Shown here: piece by piece, positions 9,114 to 17,451 of the stretch | How the letters are laid out: each line of letters starts with the position of its first letter | Numbering within the stretch: the stretch's first letter is position 1 | Source of the DNA: Niveispirillum sp048066115 | Lineage (GTDB): Bacteria > Pseudomonadota > Alphaproteobacteria > Azospirillales > Azospirillaceae | Length of the DNA: 64,000 nucleotides | Reading direction: 5' to 3' | NCBI RefSeq assembly: GCF_048066115.1 | Contig: NZ_JBLTYX010000004.1 | Span: forward strand, 310,001-374,000 | The notes under the pieces: model-generated | What the model saw: the letters and a program-made list of their open reading frames with translations, nothing else | Told to the model about the DNA's origin: nothing | The model's database searches: none | Program-made: the position numbers and the translations under genes

Positions 9114-9134
9114 CACCCACGCCTGCCATCACCC

Positions 9135-9479
9135 TCAGTGATCCGACCCCTGCAGGATCTGGCGGCGCATGCCCGTCTCATACTCCAGCCCCTCGCGCGT
9201 CAGCGTCACCGACAGGGGGAAGCTGCCCACGATCAGGCCCTTGCGTTCCAGCGCCGTCCAAGGCGCCGGGTTGCGCAGGCCGGTGGCGTCCTGGGCATAG
9301 ACCAGCCAGGGGCCCAGATGGAAATGGTTGCCATGGCTGGTAAAGGGCAATTCCAGCACCTCGATGCCGCCATCGCCGGCGGGGCGGGTGATATCCTCGA
9401 ACTCGGCCAGCGCCTGGAACAGGGTCAGGGTCTTCAACTGCAAGGGGTTCAGGTTCAGCGGGTTCTTCTTGGCGGCCAT
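9135..9479 (-). CDS. Hypothetical protein, 114 aa
   Basis: I do not recognise a named domain. The protein is soluble, starts MAAKKNPLNLNPLQLKTL, and has a central beta-rich segment with two histidines (FTSHGNHFHLG) that could bind metal. The ATG at 9479 has GGAG about 10 bases upstream. A longer reading from 9542 lacks a ribosome site. It converges with the family B repeat and tRNA-Thr. Confidence 0.6.
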   Translation of the reverse strand: MAAKKNPLNLNPLQLKTLTLFQALAEFEDITRPAGDGGIEVLELPFTSHGNHFHLGPWLVYAQDATGLRNPAPWTALERKGLIVGSFPLSVTLTREGLEYETGMRRQILQGSDH

Positions 9480-9599
9480 CAGGCGCACTCCGGTCATGGA
9501 ATATTGCCGGCAGGTTGAAGCCCGTTTGACAGGCATCGTCAAGCACGCCCTTGTCCGCTATGAAGAGGTGGCACCCCTTTCGATGGATGTCCCGCCCGC

Positions 9600-10640
9600 A
9601 TGAAGCCGTCCTTCCGCCCCGCCGCCCTGGCCCTTTCCCTGGCCCTGCTCGCCGCCCCGCCGGCCCTGGCCGATATCCAGGCGGGGCGCATCGCCTATTC
9701 GGCGGGCGACTATGCCACCGCCTTCAAGGAATTCAGCGCGGCGGCCGATGCGGGTGACAGTTCCGGCCAGTATCTGGCGGGCGAGATGCTGATGCAGGGA
9801 CGCGGCACGGCCAAGGATGTGCGCCGGGGCATGACCCTGCTGGAAGCATCGGCGCGCGGCGGTCATGTGGGCGCACAGAGTATGGTCGGGGCGCTGCACG
9901 CCTTCGGCCAGGATACGCCGGCCGATTATGCCAAGGCCTTGTCCTTCCTGCGCCCGGCGGCGGAAGCCGGCGACATGCATGCCCAGAACAACCTGGCGGC
10001 ATTGCTGTATTTCGGGCTGGGCACCAAACAGGATGTGGTCGACGCCCTGTCCTGGGCCAAGCGTGCCTCGGCCAAGCGGCTGGTCGCCGCCATCAAACTG
10101 GAAAAAGAGATCGAATCGCAGACCACGCCGGACCAGATCAAGGCGGCGACGGCCCGGGCGGGCCAGCCGCTGGCCGCCCCCAGCCCGGTCGTGGCGGCAC
10201 AGGCGGCCCCCGCCCCCGTCACGGCGGCAGCCCCCGTGGCCAAGCCCCAGGCCGCACCGGCACCCAAGCCGGCGGCACCCGCCAACGCCATACCGGTTGC
10301 CCGCCCCGCGCCCGCACCACAGCCGGAAGCAGCACCGGCCCCCGTGGCGTCGCCGGCCACCGTTCAGGCACCCACGCCCGCCCCGGCCGGCGGCTGGGTG
10401 ATCCAGGTCGGCTCCCTGCCCTCGCGGGAGGAGGCGGAGAAGCATTGGAAAGGTATCGCCGCCAAACAGGCCGGCCTTGTCGCCGGCCGGCAGCCGTCGC
10501 TGGTGCAGGCGGACCTGGGCACCAAAGGCATCTATACCCGTGTCTTCCTGACCGGATTTGCCGCCCAGGCCGATGCCGCCGCCCTGTGCGCGAAGCTGAA
10601 AGCGGCGGGCACCGACTGTCTGGTCAAGAAGGGGCCCTGA
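9600..10640 (+). CDS. Sel1-repeat and SPOR-domain envelope protein
   Basis: This is a secreted protein of 346 residues. A signal peptide (about 1-24, ending AAPPALA) is followed by several Sel1-like helical repeats (about 35-150; for example GDSSGQYLAGEMLMQGRG and GDMHAQNNLAALLYFGLG). A long Ala/Pro linker follows (about 180-265), then a C-terminal SPOR domain (about 265-346, starting GGWVIQVGSLPSREEA). SPOR domains bind denuded peptidoglycan at division sites, so the protein probably acts in the periplasm on septal cell wall. Its last 17 bases overlap the converging O-antigen ligase-like gene. Confidence 0.85.
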   Translation: MKPSFRPAALALSLALLAAPPALADIQAGRIAYSAGDYATAFKEFSAAADAGDSSGQYLAGEMLMQGRGTAKDVRRGMTLLEASARGGHVGAQSMVGALHAFGQDTPADYAKALSFLRPAAEAGDMHAQNNLAALLYFGLGTKQDVVDALSWAKRASAKRLVAAIKLEKEIESQTTPDQIKAATARAGQPLAAPSPVVAAQAAPAPVTAAAPVAKPQAAPAPKPAAPANAIPVARPAPAPQPEAAPAPVASPATVQAPTPAPAGGWVIQVGSLPSREEAEKHWKGIAAKQAGLVAGRQPSLVQADLGTKGIYTRVFLTGFAAQADAAALCAKLKAAGTDCLVKKGP

Positions 10641-11835
10641 TCCGGCCGGCCAGCACTGTCAGGGCACCGGCAAACAGCATTCCGCAGATCAGCCAGCCTT
10701 GCCATGCCCCATAGGCGAAGCATTGGATGAAGATGGCGGCCCCGAACAGGGCGATGGCCATGGGCCGGATACTGTCCTCCAGCCGCGTCAGCCGGTAGAG
10801 CCCCACCAGCAGCAGGGCGGCCGCCAACACCGCCCCCACCCAGCCCAGTTCCAGGCGCACCTGCAGGAACAAATTATGCGGATGTACGGGCAGCATCCGC
10901 AGGCCCGTGCCGGGGAATGACCCGTCACCGCCCGGCACGGCCCGCGACGCCTCCAGCCCATAGCCGATCCAGGGATGATCACCCAGGCGGCTCGCCACGA
11001 AATCCCAGGTCATGATGCGGTGGCGGAAACTGTAGGGCAGGAAGGAAAGCTTGGAGAGGCCTACCGCCTCCATCCAGTGCGCCACCGGCCCGCAAAGGGC
11101 GAATCCGGCAACGATCCCCGTGGCCACCAGCCCTGCCGCCGCCCGCCAGCTGACCACCCCGACGCCCAGCAGCACCAGCAGGCCCAGCAAGGCGGCCACC
11201 GCCGACTGGCTGGTGCTGTCCAGTGCCATCAGCACGGGCAGGAACAGCGCCACGCCCGCCGGCACCCGCCGGCCCAGCCGCCAGAGCAGCAGCGCCACCG
11301 GCCCCGCCAGCAGGGCCAGCAGCACGGCCGCCCGGTTGATATCGCGCTCATAATCGACGGGGGATTTCTCCGGCGGGGCAGCCAGGTGCTGGATGGGCTG
11401 GTCGGCCAGCAGTTCCACGGCGAAGATCACCACGCCGACAGCCACCGCCGGCAGCAGCCAGCGGGCGATGCGCCGCGCCAGGGGGTCCGGGGCGGTGCCC
11501 AGCAGGACCAGCAGCAGCAGCGCCGGCAGCCAGAGATAAAGAAAGCTGAAATAGGAGATCGCAGCCTTGTTGCCGCCCGCCGTCCAACCCAGGCTGAGCC
11601 CGGCCCAGCCCAGGAAAAGACCCAGCGCCAGCAGCAGGGACCGGTCAGGCAATGGCAGCCGGTGACGGCGCCAGAGCACGGTGCCGACCGACAGGACCGC
11701 CAGCGCCGCCACGCCGGGCGCGATCCCCAGCGGGACCAGCGGCACCAGCACCGCCAGGATCAGAATTCCAAGAAAGCAGAAGAATGAAGTGAAGGCGGGG
11801 CCGAACCCGTCCCCTTCCCCGTTCAACGCGGACAT
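10624..11835 (-). CDS. O-antigen ligase-like integral membrane protein
   Basis: This polytopic inner-membrane protein (403 aa, about 10-12 hydrophobic segments) resembles the O-antigen ligase/Wzy family (Wzy_C). Its large periplasmic loop has the family pattern RHRIMTWDF... HPWIGYGLEASR and a later PVHPHNLFLQ, with the conserved His seen in this group. Such enzymes join polysaccharide to lipid A core or polymerise it. I chose the ATG at 11835 (AAGGA 8 bases upstream). A start at 11883, with AAGGG close by, would add 16 residues. Confidence 0.8.
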   Translation of the reverse strand: MSALNGEGDGFGPAFTSFFCFLGILILAVLVPLVPLGIAPGVAALAVLSVGTVLWRRHRLPLPDRSLLLALGLFLGWAGLSLGWTAGGNKAAISYFSFLYLWLPALLLLVLLGTAPDPLARRIARWLLPAVAVGVVIFAVELLADQPIQHLAAPPEKSPVDYERDINRAAVLLALLAGPVALLLWRLGRRVPAGVALFLPVLMALDSTSQSAVAALLGLLVLLGVGVVSWRAAAGLVATGIVAGFALCGPVAHWMEAVGLSKLSFLPYSFRHRIMTWDFVASRLGDHPWIGYGLEASRAVPGGDGSFPGTGLRMLPVHPHNLFLQVRLELGWVGAVLAAALLLVGLYRLTRLEDSIRPMAIALFGAAIFIQCFAYGAWQGWLICGMLFAGALTVLAGRIRAPS

Positions 11836-11990
11836 CTGCGCCGTCCTTGCCCAAAGATACCAGCGCCCCTCACCTCCCTGCATAAACCCTTCCCATGGAA
11901 ATAGCGAAGCGTAATCCGCTCTACGAAACGCCGTGCCTATGCCTATATGTAAGCAACCCTGCCCAACCGTTCCCGGAACGAACGACCATC

Positions 11991-12860
11991 ATGGCCGACC
12001 TGCCGCTGATCCATCTACCCGACCGCGCCCTGATCGCCGTTACCGGCGAGGATCGGGTGGCTTTCCTGCAGGGGCTGATCACCAATGACGTGACCAGGCT
12101 TGACGGCCGTGCCGTCTGGTCGGCGCTGCTGACGGCGCAGGGCAAATATCTGCATGATTTCATCGTGCTGGCCGATGGCGACAGGCTGCTGCTGGATGTG
12201 GAGGCGGCGCGGCGCGACGACCTGCTGCGTCGGCTGCGCATGTTCAGGCTGCGGGCCAAGGTGGAACTGGCCGATCTGACGGGCCAGCTTGGCATCTTCG
12301 CGCGGCTGGACACCGACGCGGCGGAGCGCGGCACGGTGACGCCCGTGCCCGGCGGCTGGCAGATCGTGGACCCGCGCCATGCCGGGCTGGGCCATCGCCT
12401 CATCCTGCCTACCGATACGCCGGCCGGTGGCGATATCGCCGACTGGGACCGTGCACGCATCGCCCTGGGCATCCCCGATGGCAGCCGCGACCTGCTGCCG
12501 GAGAAGTCGATCCTGCTGGATAACGGCTTTGACGAGCTGGGGGGCGTTGCCTGGGACAAGGGTTGCTATGTCGGCCAGGAACTGACGGCCCGCACCAAAT
12601 ATCGCGGGCTGGTGAAGAAGCGGCTGGTGCCCGTGCAGGTCGACGGCCCCCTGCCCGATGCCGGGTCCATCGTCACGCGTGAGGGCGCGGATGTGGGGGA
12701 GATTCGCGCCGGCCGGGGTGATCTGGCCCTGGCCCTGATCCGGCTGGATGCGCTGGCGGCGGGGGGCACCCTGGCCTGTGGCCCGGCATTGCTGACGCCA
12801 CAGCCGCCTTCCTGGATCAATCTGCCCCGCACGGAAGGCGATATGCCAACGAATGGATGA
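11991..12860 (+). CDS. ygfZ: Folate-binding iron-sulfur/tRNA-modification factor YgfZ
   Basis: YgfZ is a GcvT-related, tetrahydrofolate-binding protein that helps repair or assemble certain Fe-S enzymes, including the tRNA methylthiolase MiaB. The 289-residue protein has the family signature KGCYVGQEL at about residues 194-202 with the essential Cys, and the N-terminal FLQGLITNDV motif. The ATG at 11991 starts the conserved part. An upstream in-frame reading from 11895 has no homologous look. It stands alone on its strand. Confidence 0.9.
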   Translation: MADLPLIHLPDRALIAVTGEDRVAFLQGLITNDVTRLDGRAVWSALLTAQGKYLHDFIVLADGDRLLLDVEAARRDDLLRRLRMFRLRAKVELADLTGQLGIFARLDTDAAERGTVTPVPGGWQIVDPRHAGLGHRLILPTDTPAGGDIADWDRARIALGIPDGSRDLLPEKSILLDNGFDELGGVAWDKGCYVGQELTARTKYRGLVKKRLVPVQVDGPLPDAGSIVTREGADVGEIRAGRGDLALALIRLDALAAGGTLACGPALLTPQPPSWINLPRTEGDMPTNG

Positions 12861-12868
12861 AGTTGGCA
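12844..12868. repeat. Small inverted repeat at the ygfZ stop
   Basis: TGCCAAC (12844-12850) pairs with GTTGGCA (12862-12868) across the stop codon of ygfZ. It may be a weak terminator or an operator for the next gene. Confidence 0.3.
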
Positions 12869-12927
12869 CAAGAATTGGTTAGTCTCTGCCGCGAATGACC
12901 CAATATGAAGCGCGCGGGGGAGGCAAC

Positions 12928-15612
12928 ATGGAGCGGGGCACGGGATCGCGGCTATCGTCGCTGCGGAACCTCAGCACCGCCACGGCCCTGGGCGCCACCT
13001 TGCTGATCGGCGGTCTGGCCGCCGGTGCCACCTTCCAGATGGCGCAGTTCCAGGTGCAGTCCGGCAGCATGGAAGTGCCCGGCGACCAGCTGGCCAAGAC
13101 CCGCCTGCTCACCGATTTCCAGGACCGCATGGGCCATGGCGGCTTCCTGTCGGCCCTGGCGCAGTTCGCGGAGACCGGCAATGCCGAGGCGCGGGCGGAA
13201 ATGCGCACCAGCCTGGAAGCCGCCGACCAGGCGTTGCGGGGGCTGCAGGGCAAGCGCCTGACCCCGCAGGAAGTGGAACTGGCCGCCGACCTGAAGCGCC
13301 TGCTGGACGGAGCGCGCCGCGCCCTGGAATCGGCCAATACCGGCCCGGCCGCCTTGGGCCAGACCACACCGGTCATGCTGCTGACCCGCTATGCCGCCCT
13401 GTCCGACCGCATTGATGAGCGTGGGCGCGGACAGCATGCGGTGGAACTGGCGCGGCTGGAGGATGTGGCGACGCGCGGCCTGTGGCTGGGCGGGGCCGCC
13501 GTGCTGGTGCTGGTCGCCACCCTGTTCGCTTTCCTGTCACTGATCGGGGCCCGCGTTCTGCGGCCGCTGCGCGAACTAACGGGGGCCGTCAATGGCGTGG
13601 CGCGCGGCGACTGGCGCGCACCGGTCTGGGGCGCGGAACGGGAGGACGAATTCGGCGATCTGGCCCGCGCCGTCGACGGGTTCCGCAAACATGCAGCCGA
13701 GATTCCCGATATCTCCGTCGCGACTGAAGACGGGCGCCTGCGCCTGAAGTTCGAGGGTGAGTATGCCGACCTGTTCGAGGCGCTGACCGCGCGGCTGCGC
13801 GGGGCCGGCGGGTCGCTGGCCATGCTGGGCAATGATGTCAGCCGCATTGTTGGCGACACCAGGCAGCAGCTGAACGAGACGCTGGGCCAGGTGAACCAGC
13901 TCTGCTCCGCCGCCGTGCGCACCGTGACCGAAAGCAACCGCGAGATCCGGCAGGCGACGGAGATGTTGGGCCATGCCGTGGCCCAGGTCCGTGCCTTCGA
14001 TGCCAGCGAGGATCATGCCGGCCTGGACGATGTGATCGCAGCATTGCGTTCAAATGCCGACCTGCTGGCCGATACGGCGGCCAATACCGGTGCCAAGGTC
14101 GTGGAGACCCTGGACAGCCTGACGGAAAGCGACAGCGACATCCGCCATGCCAGTGTCGAGGCGCGCGACGCCGCCAAGGCGCTGTCAGCCTCCATGGACG
14201 AGGCGCAGCAAGGCCTGTTCTCGGCGGTGAAGCTGCTGCGTGCCTCGGGCGACCTGCTGGCCAATACCGTGGATCAGACCGGATCGCGCATCACGCGGGC
14301 CGCCGACGCCATGGAAGAGGGCGAGAAGGCCCTGGTCGCCACGCTGGGCGGCGTCACCAACCGCTTCGACGAGGCGACGGAACGGGCATCGGCCCGGCTG
14401 GAGGATGCGGGCCTGCAGGTATCGCGCGCCGCCGACCTGCTGGACGACCGGTCATCGGAAATCAGCTACAAGCTGGAAACGGCGCTGGACAGCATGAACC
14501 ATGCCCGCAGCGCCATGCAGCAATCGGCGGAGATCGCCGAGGACATGACGCGCGGTAAGCTGGAACCGCTGGCCGAACAGTTCGGCGATATCCAGTTCCG
14601 CTTCTCCACATTGATGGCCGATGTCTCCGATCGGGCCGATAGCATGGCCGACGCCGTCGATGCCCTGCGCCTGACCAGCGACGGGCTGCGCCAGGAGTTC
14701 GAGCGCCGGCGCGTGGAACCCGGCCAGCATGAGGCCATCGCCGACCTTCTGGCCCGTCTGCGCGGCAGCGCCGCCCAGGTCGGCGACCGGGTGAAGGAGA
14801 TCGGGGAAACGGCGGGCCGGCTGGCACAGAGCCTGACCGGCGGCGTGGACGATGCCACGGCACGCCTGCGCGACCTGACCGGCGACCTGCGGGCGGAAAC
14901 CAAGGCCCTGTCGTCGGAAGCGCATATCGCCACCACCACCCTGTCGCGCACCGTGGGGCAGCAGGAACGCCTGCTGGCCGACATGCGCGAGGTGGCCGGC
15001 GAACTGGATGCACAGCGCGACCGGGACAACACGCCCCAGGCGCTGATCGACCTGACCGGCGGCCTGCGCGCCGCCATCGATGCCGTCCATGCGCTGGTGG
15101 CCAGCGCCGACAACCGGGAAAAGGTGGCCATCGATCAGGCATTCGGTCTGGTCGACAAGCTGCAGCAGCGTATCTTGAATGTGGAGGGCATGGCCGGTGG
15201 CCTTGCCGCCGCCACCGACGCGCTGCATGCCCTGGCAGCATCCGACAATGCCGGACGGGAGCGGGAGAATGCCGATCTGCTTTCCATCGCCACCGCACTG
15301 AAGGCCCGCCTGGACGGTATCGACCGGCTGGGCGACCGGCTGGACAGCACCACCGACAGCGTGCGCGCCGTGCTGGAGGAAACCAGAGGACGCGAGCGCA
15401 GCGACCTGTCCATCGTATCGGAACTGACCCAGAACCTGCGCGAACGCGTGCTGCGCCTGGACGGATTGTCGGTGGACCTGTCGCGGGCCATCGACATGCT
15501 GCGGTCATCCTCCCGCCAGAACGAGAATGCCAGCGCCGTCGCCGCCCGCGACCTGGGCACCCGTCTGGCCCAGATCGCCGACCAGCTGCGCGGTGCCGCC
15601 GGCGGGGCCTGA
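12928..15612 (+). CDS. Membrane HAMP-domain protein with very long coiled-coil output, no methyl-accepting signalling motif seen
   Basis: This 894-residue inner-membrane protein has a first transmembrane helix at about 16-38, a periplasmic helical region to about 170, a second transmembrane helix (about 178-205) and a HAMP domain (about 205-260, containing RVLRPLRELTGAVNGVARGDW). Over 600 residues of alpha-helical heptads follow, with many repeats of the type LADTAANTGAKVVETLDSL. The architecture is that of a chemoreceptor, but I cannot find the conserved hairpin tip of the MCP signalling domain. It may be a structural or scaffold protein, or sense envelope state. The ATG at 12928 has GGGGGAGG 4 bases upstream. 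An upstream ATG at 12895 lacks one. Confidence 0.75.
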   Translation: MERGTGSRLSSLRNLSTATALGATLLIGGLAAGATFQMAQFQVQSGSMEVPGDQLAKTRLLTDFQDRMGHGGFLSALAQFAETGNAEARAEMRTSLEAADQALRGLQGKRLTPQEVELAADLKRLLDGARRALESANTGPAALGQTTPVMLLTRYAALSDRIDERGRGQHAVELARLEDVATRGLWLGGAAVLVLVATLFAFLSLIGARVLRPLRELTGAVNGVARGDWRAPVWGAEREDEFGDLARAVDGFRKHAAEIPDISVATEDGRLRLKFEGEYADLFEALTARLRGAGGSLAMLGNDVSRIVGDTRQQLNETLGQVNQLCSAAVRTVTESNREIRQATEMLGHAVAQVRAFDASEDHAGLDDVIAALRSNADLLADTAANTGAKVVETLDSLTESDSDIRHASVEARDAAKALSASMDEAQQGLFSAVKLLRASGDLLANTVDQTGSRITRAADAMEEGEKALVATLGGVTNRFDEATERASARLEDAGLQVSRAADLLDDRSSEISYKLETALDSMNHARSAMQQSAEIAEDMTRGKLEPLAEQFGDIQFRFSTLMADVSDRADSMADAVDALRLTSDGLRQEFERRRVEPGQHEAIADLLARLRGSAAQVGDRVKEIGETAGRLAQSLTGGVDDATARLRDLTGDLRAETKALSSEAHIATTTLSRTVGQQERLLADMREVAGELDAQRDRDNTPQALIDLTGGLRAAIDAVHALVASADNREKVAIDQAFGLVDKLQQRILNVEGMAGGLAAATDALHALAASDNAGRERENADLLSIATALKARLDGIDRLGDRLDSTTDSVRAVLEETRGRERSDLSIVSELTQNLRERVLRLDGLSVDLSRAIDMLRSSSRQNENASAVAARDLGTRLAQIADQLRGAAGGA

Positions 15613-15639
15613 TTTCTAACAGCCTTTGATGCCGCTGCA

Positions 15640-15712
15640 GGCCGGCGACTGCCGGCCCGCCGCACGTGCGGCGTAAGCCAAGCCGACGGATGTCGGCGCC
15701 CGGCGCCTGAGG
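15640..15712 (-). repeat. Family A repeat, copy 5 (short, reverse)
   Basis: The core is in reverse orientation: a GGCCGGC/GCCGGCC stem with loop GACT, the palindrome CGCCGCACGTGCGGCG, GTAAGCCAAGCC, and the variable stem GCCGAC/GTCGGC with loop GGAT, then GGCGCCTGAG. It follows the HAMP-protein stop. Confidence 0.8.
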
Positions 15713-15734
15713 GCGCAAATACTTACAAGGTCAC

Positions 15735-15759
15735 AGAACAATTGCCTTTCCCTGCCGTT
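15735..15759 (+). promoter_or_regulatory. Candidate EcfG-type stress promoter for the PRC-barrel gene
   Basis: AGAAC (15735-15739) and CGTT (15756-15759) are 16 bases apart. The alphaproteobacterial general stress sigma factor EcfG recognises GGAAC-N16/17-CGTT, so one position differs. The likely transcription start near 15766 leaves a leader of about 58 bases before the ATG. Confidence 0.45.
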
Positions 15760-15824
15760 GATCCGGTATGGGTGCGGGGGCAATCCCGCCGCCCCTACCG
15801 TCAACAGAGGGAAGGAACAGGACC

Positions 15825-16334
15825 ATGCGCACACGATTGATCGGTGCCGCGACGGTTACAGCCCTGCTGCTGGGTACCGGCGCCTTTGCCCAGACGGTGC
15901 CCCCGGGCACCGCCGAACCCGCACCGCCCGTTCCGGGTACGGTCGAGCCCGGCCGCATCGGCCAGAATCCGGACGTGCTGCCGGAACGGGAGACCGCACC
16001 GGAGATTCTGGCCGCCCCGCGTCCAGGCATCGACCGCACGTCCGCTGAACGGCTTCTGGGCCGCACGGCCGTGGGTGCCGATGGCGAGAAGCTGGGCGAG
16101 GTCGAGGACGTGATCCTCAATGCCAGCAGCGGCGATGCGGAAGCCCTGATCATCTCGTCGGGCGGCTTCATGGGCCTGGGCGAGAAGAATGTCGCTGTCG
16201 ATATCAGCGATGCCGACCTTCTGGCCGGGGGCGACAGTGTGAAGGTGCGTAACCTGACCACGGCCCAGTTGGACCAGATGGCCGAATATGAATATGGCAA
16301 GGACACGCGGTCCCTGATCCGCACGGAGCGGTAA
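15825..16334 (+). CDS. Secreted PRC-barrel domain protein
   Basis: This 169-residue protein has a signal peptide (about 1-22, MRTRLIGAATVTALLL... FAQ), a proline-rich spacer, and a PRC-barrel domain at about 72-150 (LLGRTAVGADGEKLGEVEDV is its typical first strand pair). Periplasmic PRC-barrel proteins are frequent general stress genes in alphaproteobacteria, which agrees with the promoter-like pair upstream. An AGAGGGAAGGA ribosome site precedes the ATG. A terminator follows the gene. Confidence 0.85.
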   Translation: MRTRLIGAATVTALLLGTGAFAQTVPPGTAEPAPPVPGTVEPGRIGQNPDVLPERETAPEILAAPRPGIDRTSAERLLGRTAVGADGEKLGEVEDVILNASSGDAEALIISSGGFMGLGEKNVAVDISDADLLAGGDSVKVRNLTTAQLDQMAEYEYGKDTRSLIRTER

Positions 16335-16381
16335 ATGACGCCTCGGCGTCAGCCCTGACCACTCCGATGTCCCTGCCACTG

Positions 16382-16418
16382 CCCCCGGCCCAAACCCCTC
16401 CTGGGCCGGGGGCTTTTT
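16382..16418 (+). terminator. Rho-independent terminator after the PRC-barrel gene
   Basis: A perfect 10-bp stem CCCCCGGCCC (16382-16391) with GGGCCGGGGG (16403-16412) has an 11-base loop and is followed by CTTTTT. This is the clearest canonical terminator in the window. Confidence 0.9.
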
Positions 16419-16437
16419 ATTGTGTTTTTTTATTGTT

Positions 16438-16482
16438 CCCTCAGGCGCCGGGCGTGCGGCGGGCCGGCAGTCGCCGGCCTGG
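16438..16482 (+). repeat. Family A repeat, copy 6 (short)
   Basis: CCCTCAGGCGCCGGG after a T-rich run is followed by GGCCGGC-AGTC-GCCGGCC. It lacks the middle variable stem. It lies between the terminator and the converging metF. Confidence 0.7.
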
Positions 16483-16501
16483 AAAAGACGGGAACGGGAA
16501 A

Positions 16502-17437
16502 TCAGCCCTTGGCCGCCCGCACACCCAGCATGTGGCAGATGGCCACCGTCAGGTCGGCGCGGTTCATGGTGTAGAAGTGGAACTGCTTCACGCCATGCTT
16601 TTCGAGATAGCGGCACTGTTCCACCGCCACCGTCGCCGCCACCAGGTGACGGGTCTCCGGCGCCTCGTCCAGGCCGGCGAACAGGTCGCGCATCCAGGTG
16701 GGGATGGCGGTATTGCACTTCTCCCCCATTTCCGCCGCCCGCGTGAAATTCACGATGGGCAGGATGCCGGGCACCATGGGCACATCGATGCCCGCCGCCG
16801 CCGCCTTGTCGCGGAAGCGCAGGAACGCATCGACATCGAAGAAAAACTGGCTGATAGCGCGGTTGGCACCAGCATCGACCTTGCGCTTCAGATTGTCCAG
16901 ATCCACCTGGGCGCTGGGCGCTTCGGGATGCACCTCCGGAAAGCAGGCGACGGAGATGTCAAAATCGCCGATGCGCTTCAGCCCGGCCACCAGATCGGCG
17001 GCATAGGCATAGCCGCCAGGGTGCGGTTCATAGCCACGCCCGCCCAGACCGCCGGTACCATCGGCACGCGGCGGCGGGTCACCGCGCAGGGCCACGATAT
17101 GGCGGATGCCGGCATCCCAATATTCCCGCGCGATATCGTCGATCTCTTCCTTCGTCGCGGCCACGCAGGTCAGGTGGGCAGCGGCGGGGATGCCCGTCTC
17201 CGCCTGGATGGCGGTCACGGTGGAATGGGTACGTTCGCGCGTGGAACCACCGGCGCCATAGGTGACCGACATGAAGGTGGGGTTCAACGGCGCCAGCCGG
17301 CGGATGGAAGCCCACAGGTTCTCATGCATCTTCTCCGTCTTGGGCGGGAAGAATTCGAAGCTGACGGTCAGGCCGCCCGGTGCGGTGATCAACGGGGCGG
17401 GGCTGGCGGCGGCGTCCATCAGGTCGCTCAGGCTCAT
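16502..17437 (-). CDS. metF: Methylenetetrahydrofolate reductase
   Basis: MetF is a flavoprotein that reduces 5,10-methylene-THF to 5-methyl-THF, the methyl donor for methionine synthesis. The 311-residue protein has the family's SFEFFPPKTEKM near the N-terminus, MSVTYGAGGSTRERT, HLTCVAATKEEI and ALRGDPP, all part of the FAD barrel. The length is typical of the bacterial catalytic domain. It starts 14 bases after the stop of the ArsR-methyltransferase gene, so the two form an operon, and the regulator probably senses the state of the methyl cycle. Confidence 0.96.
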   Translation of the reverse strand: MSLSDLMDAAASPAPLITAPGGLTVSFEFFPPKTEKMHENLWASIRRLAPLNPTFMSVTYGAGGSTRERTHSTVTAIQAETGIPAAAHLTCVAATKEEIDDIAREYWDAGIRHIVALRGDPPPRADGTGGLGGRGYEPHPGGYAYAADLVAGLKRIGDFDISVACFPEVHPEAPSAQVDLDNLKRKVDAGANRAISQFFFDVDAFLRFRDKAAAAGIDVPMVPGILPIVNFTRAAEMGEKCNTAIPTWMRDLFAGLDEAPETRHLVAATVAVEQCRYLEKHGVKQFHFYTMNRADLTVAICHMLGVRAAKG

Positions 17438-17451
17438 GGGGAAAACTTCCT

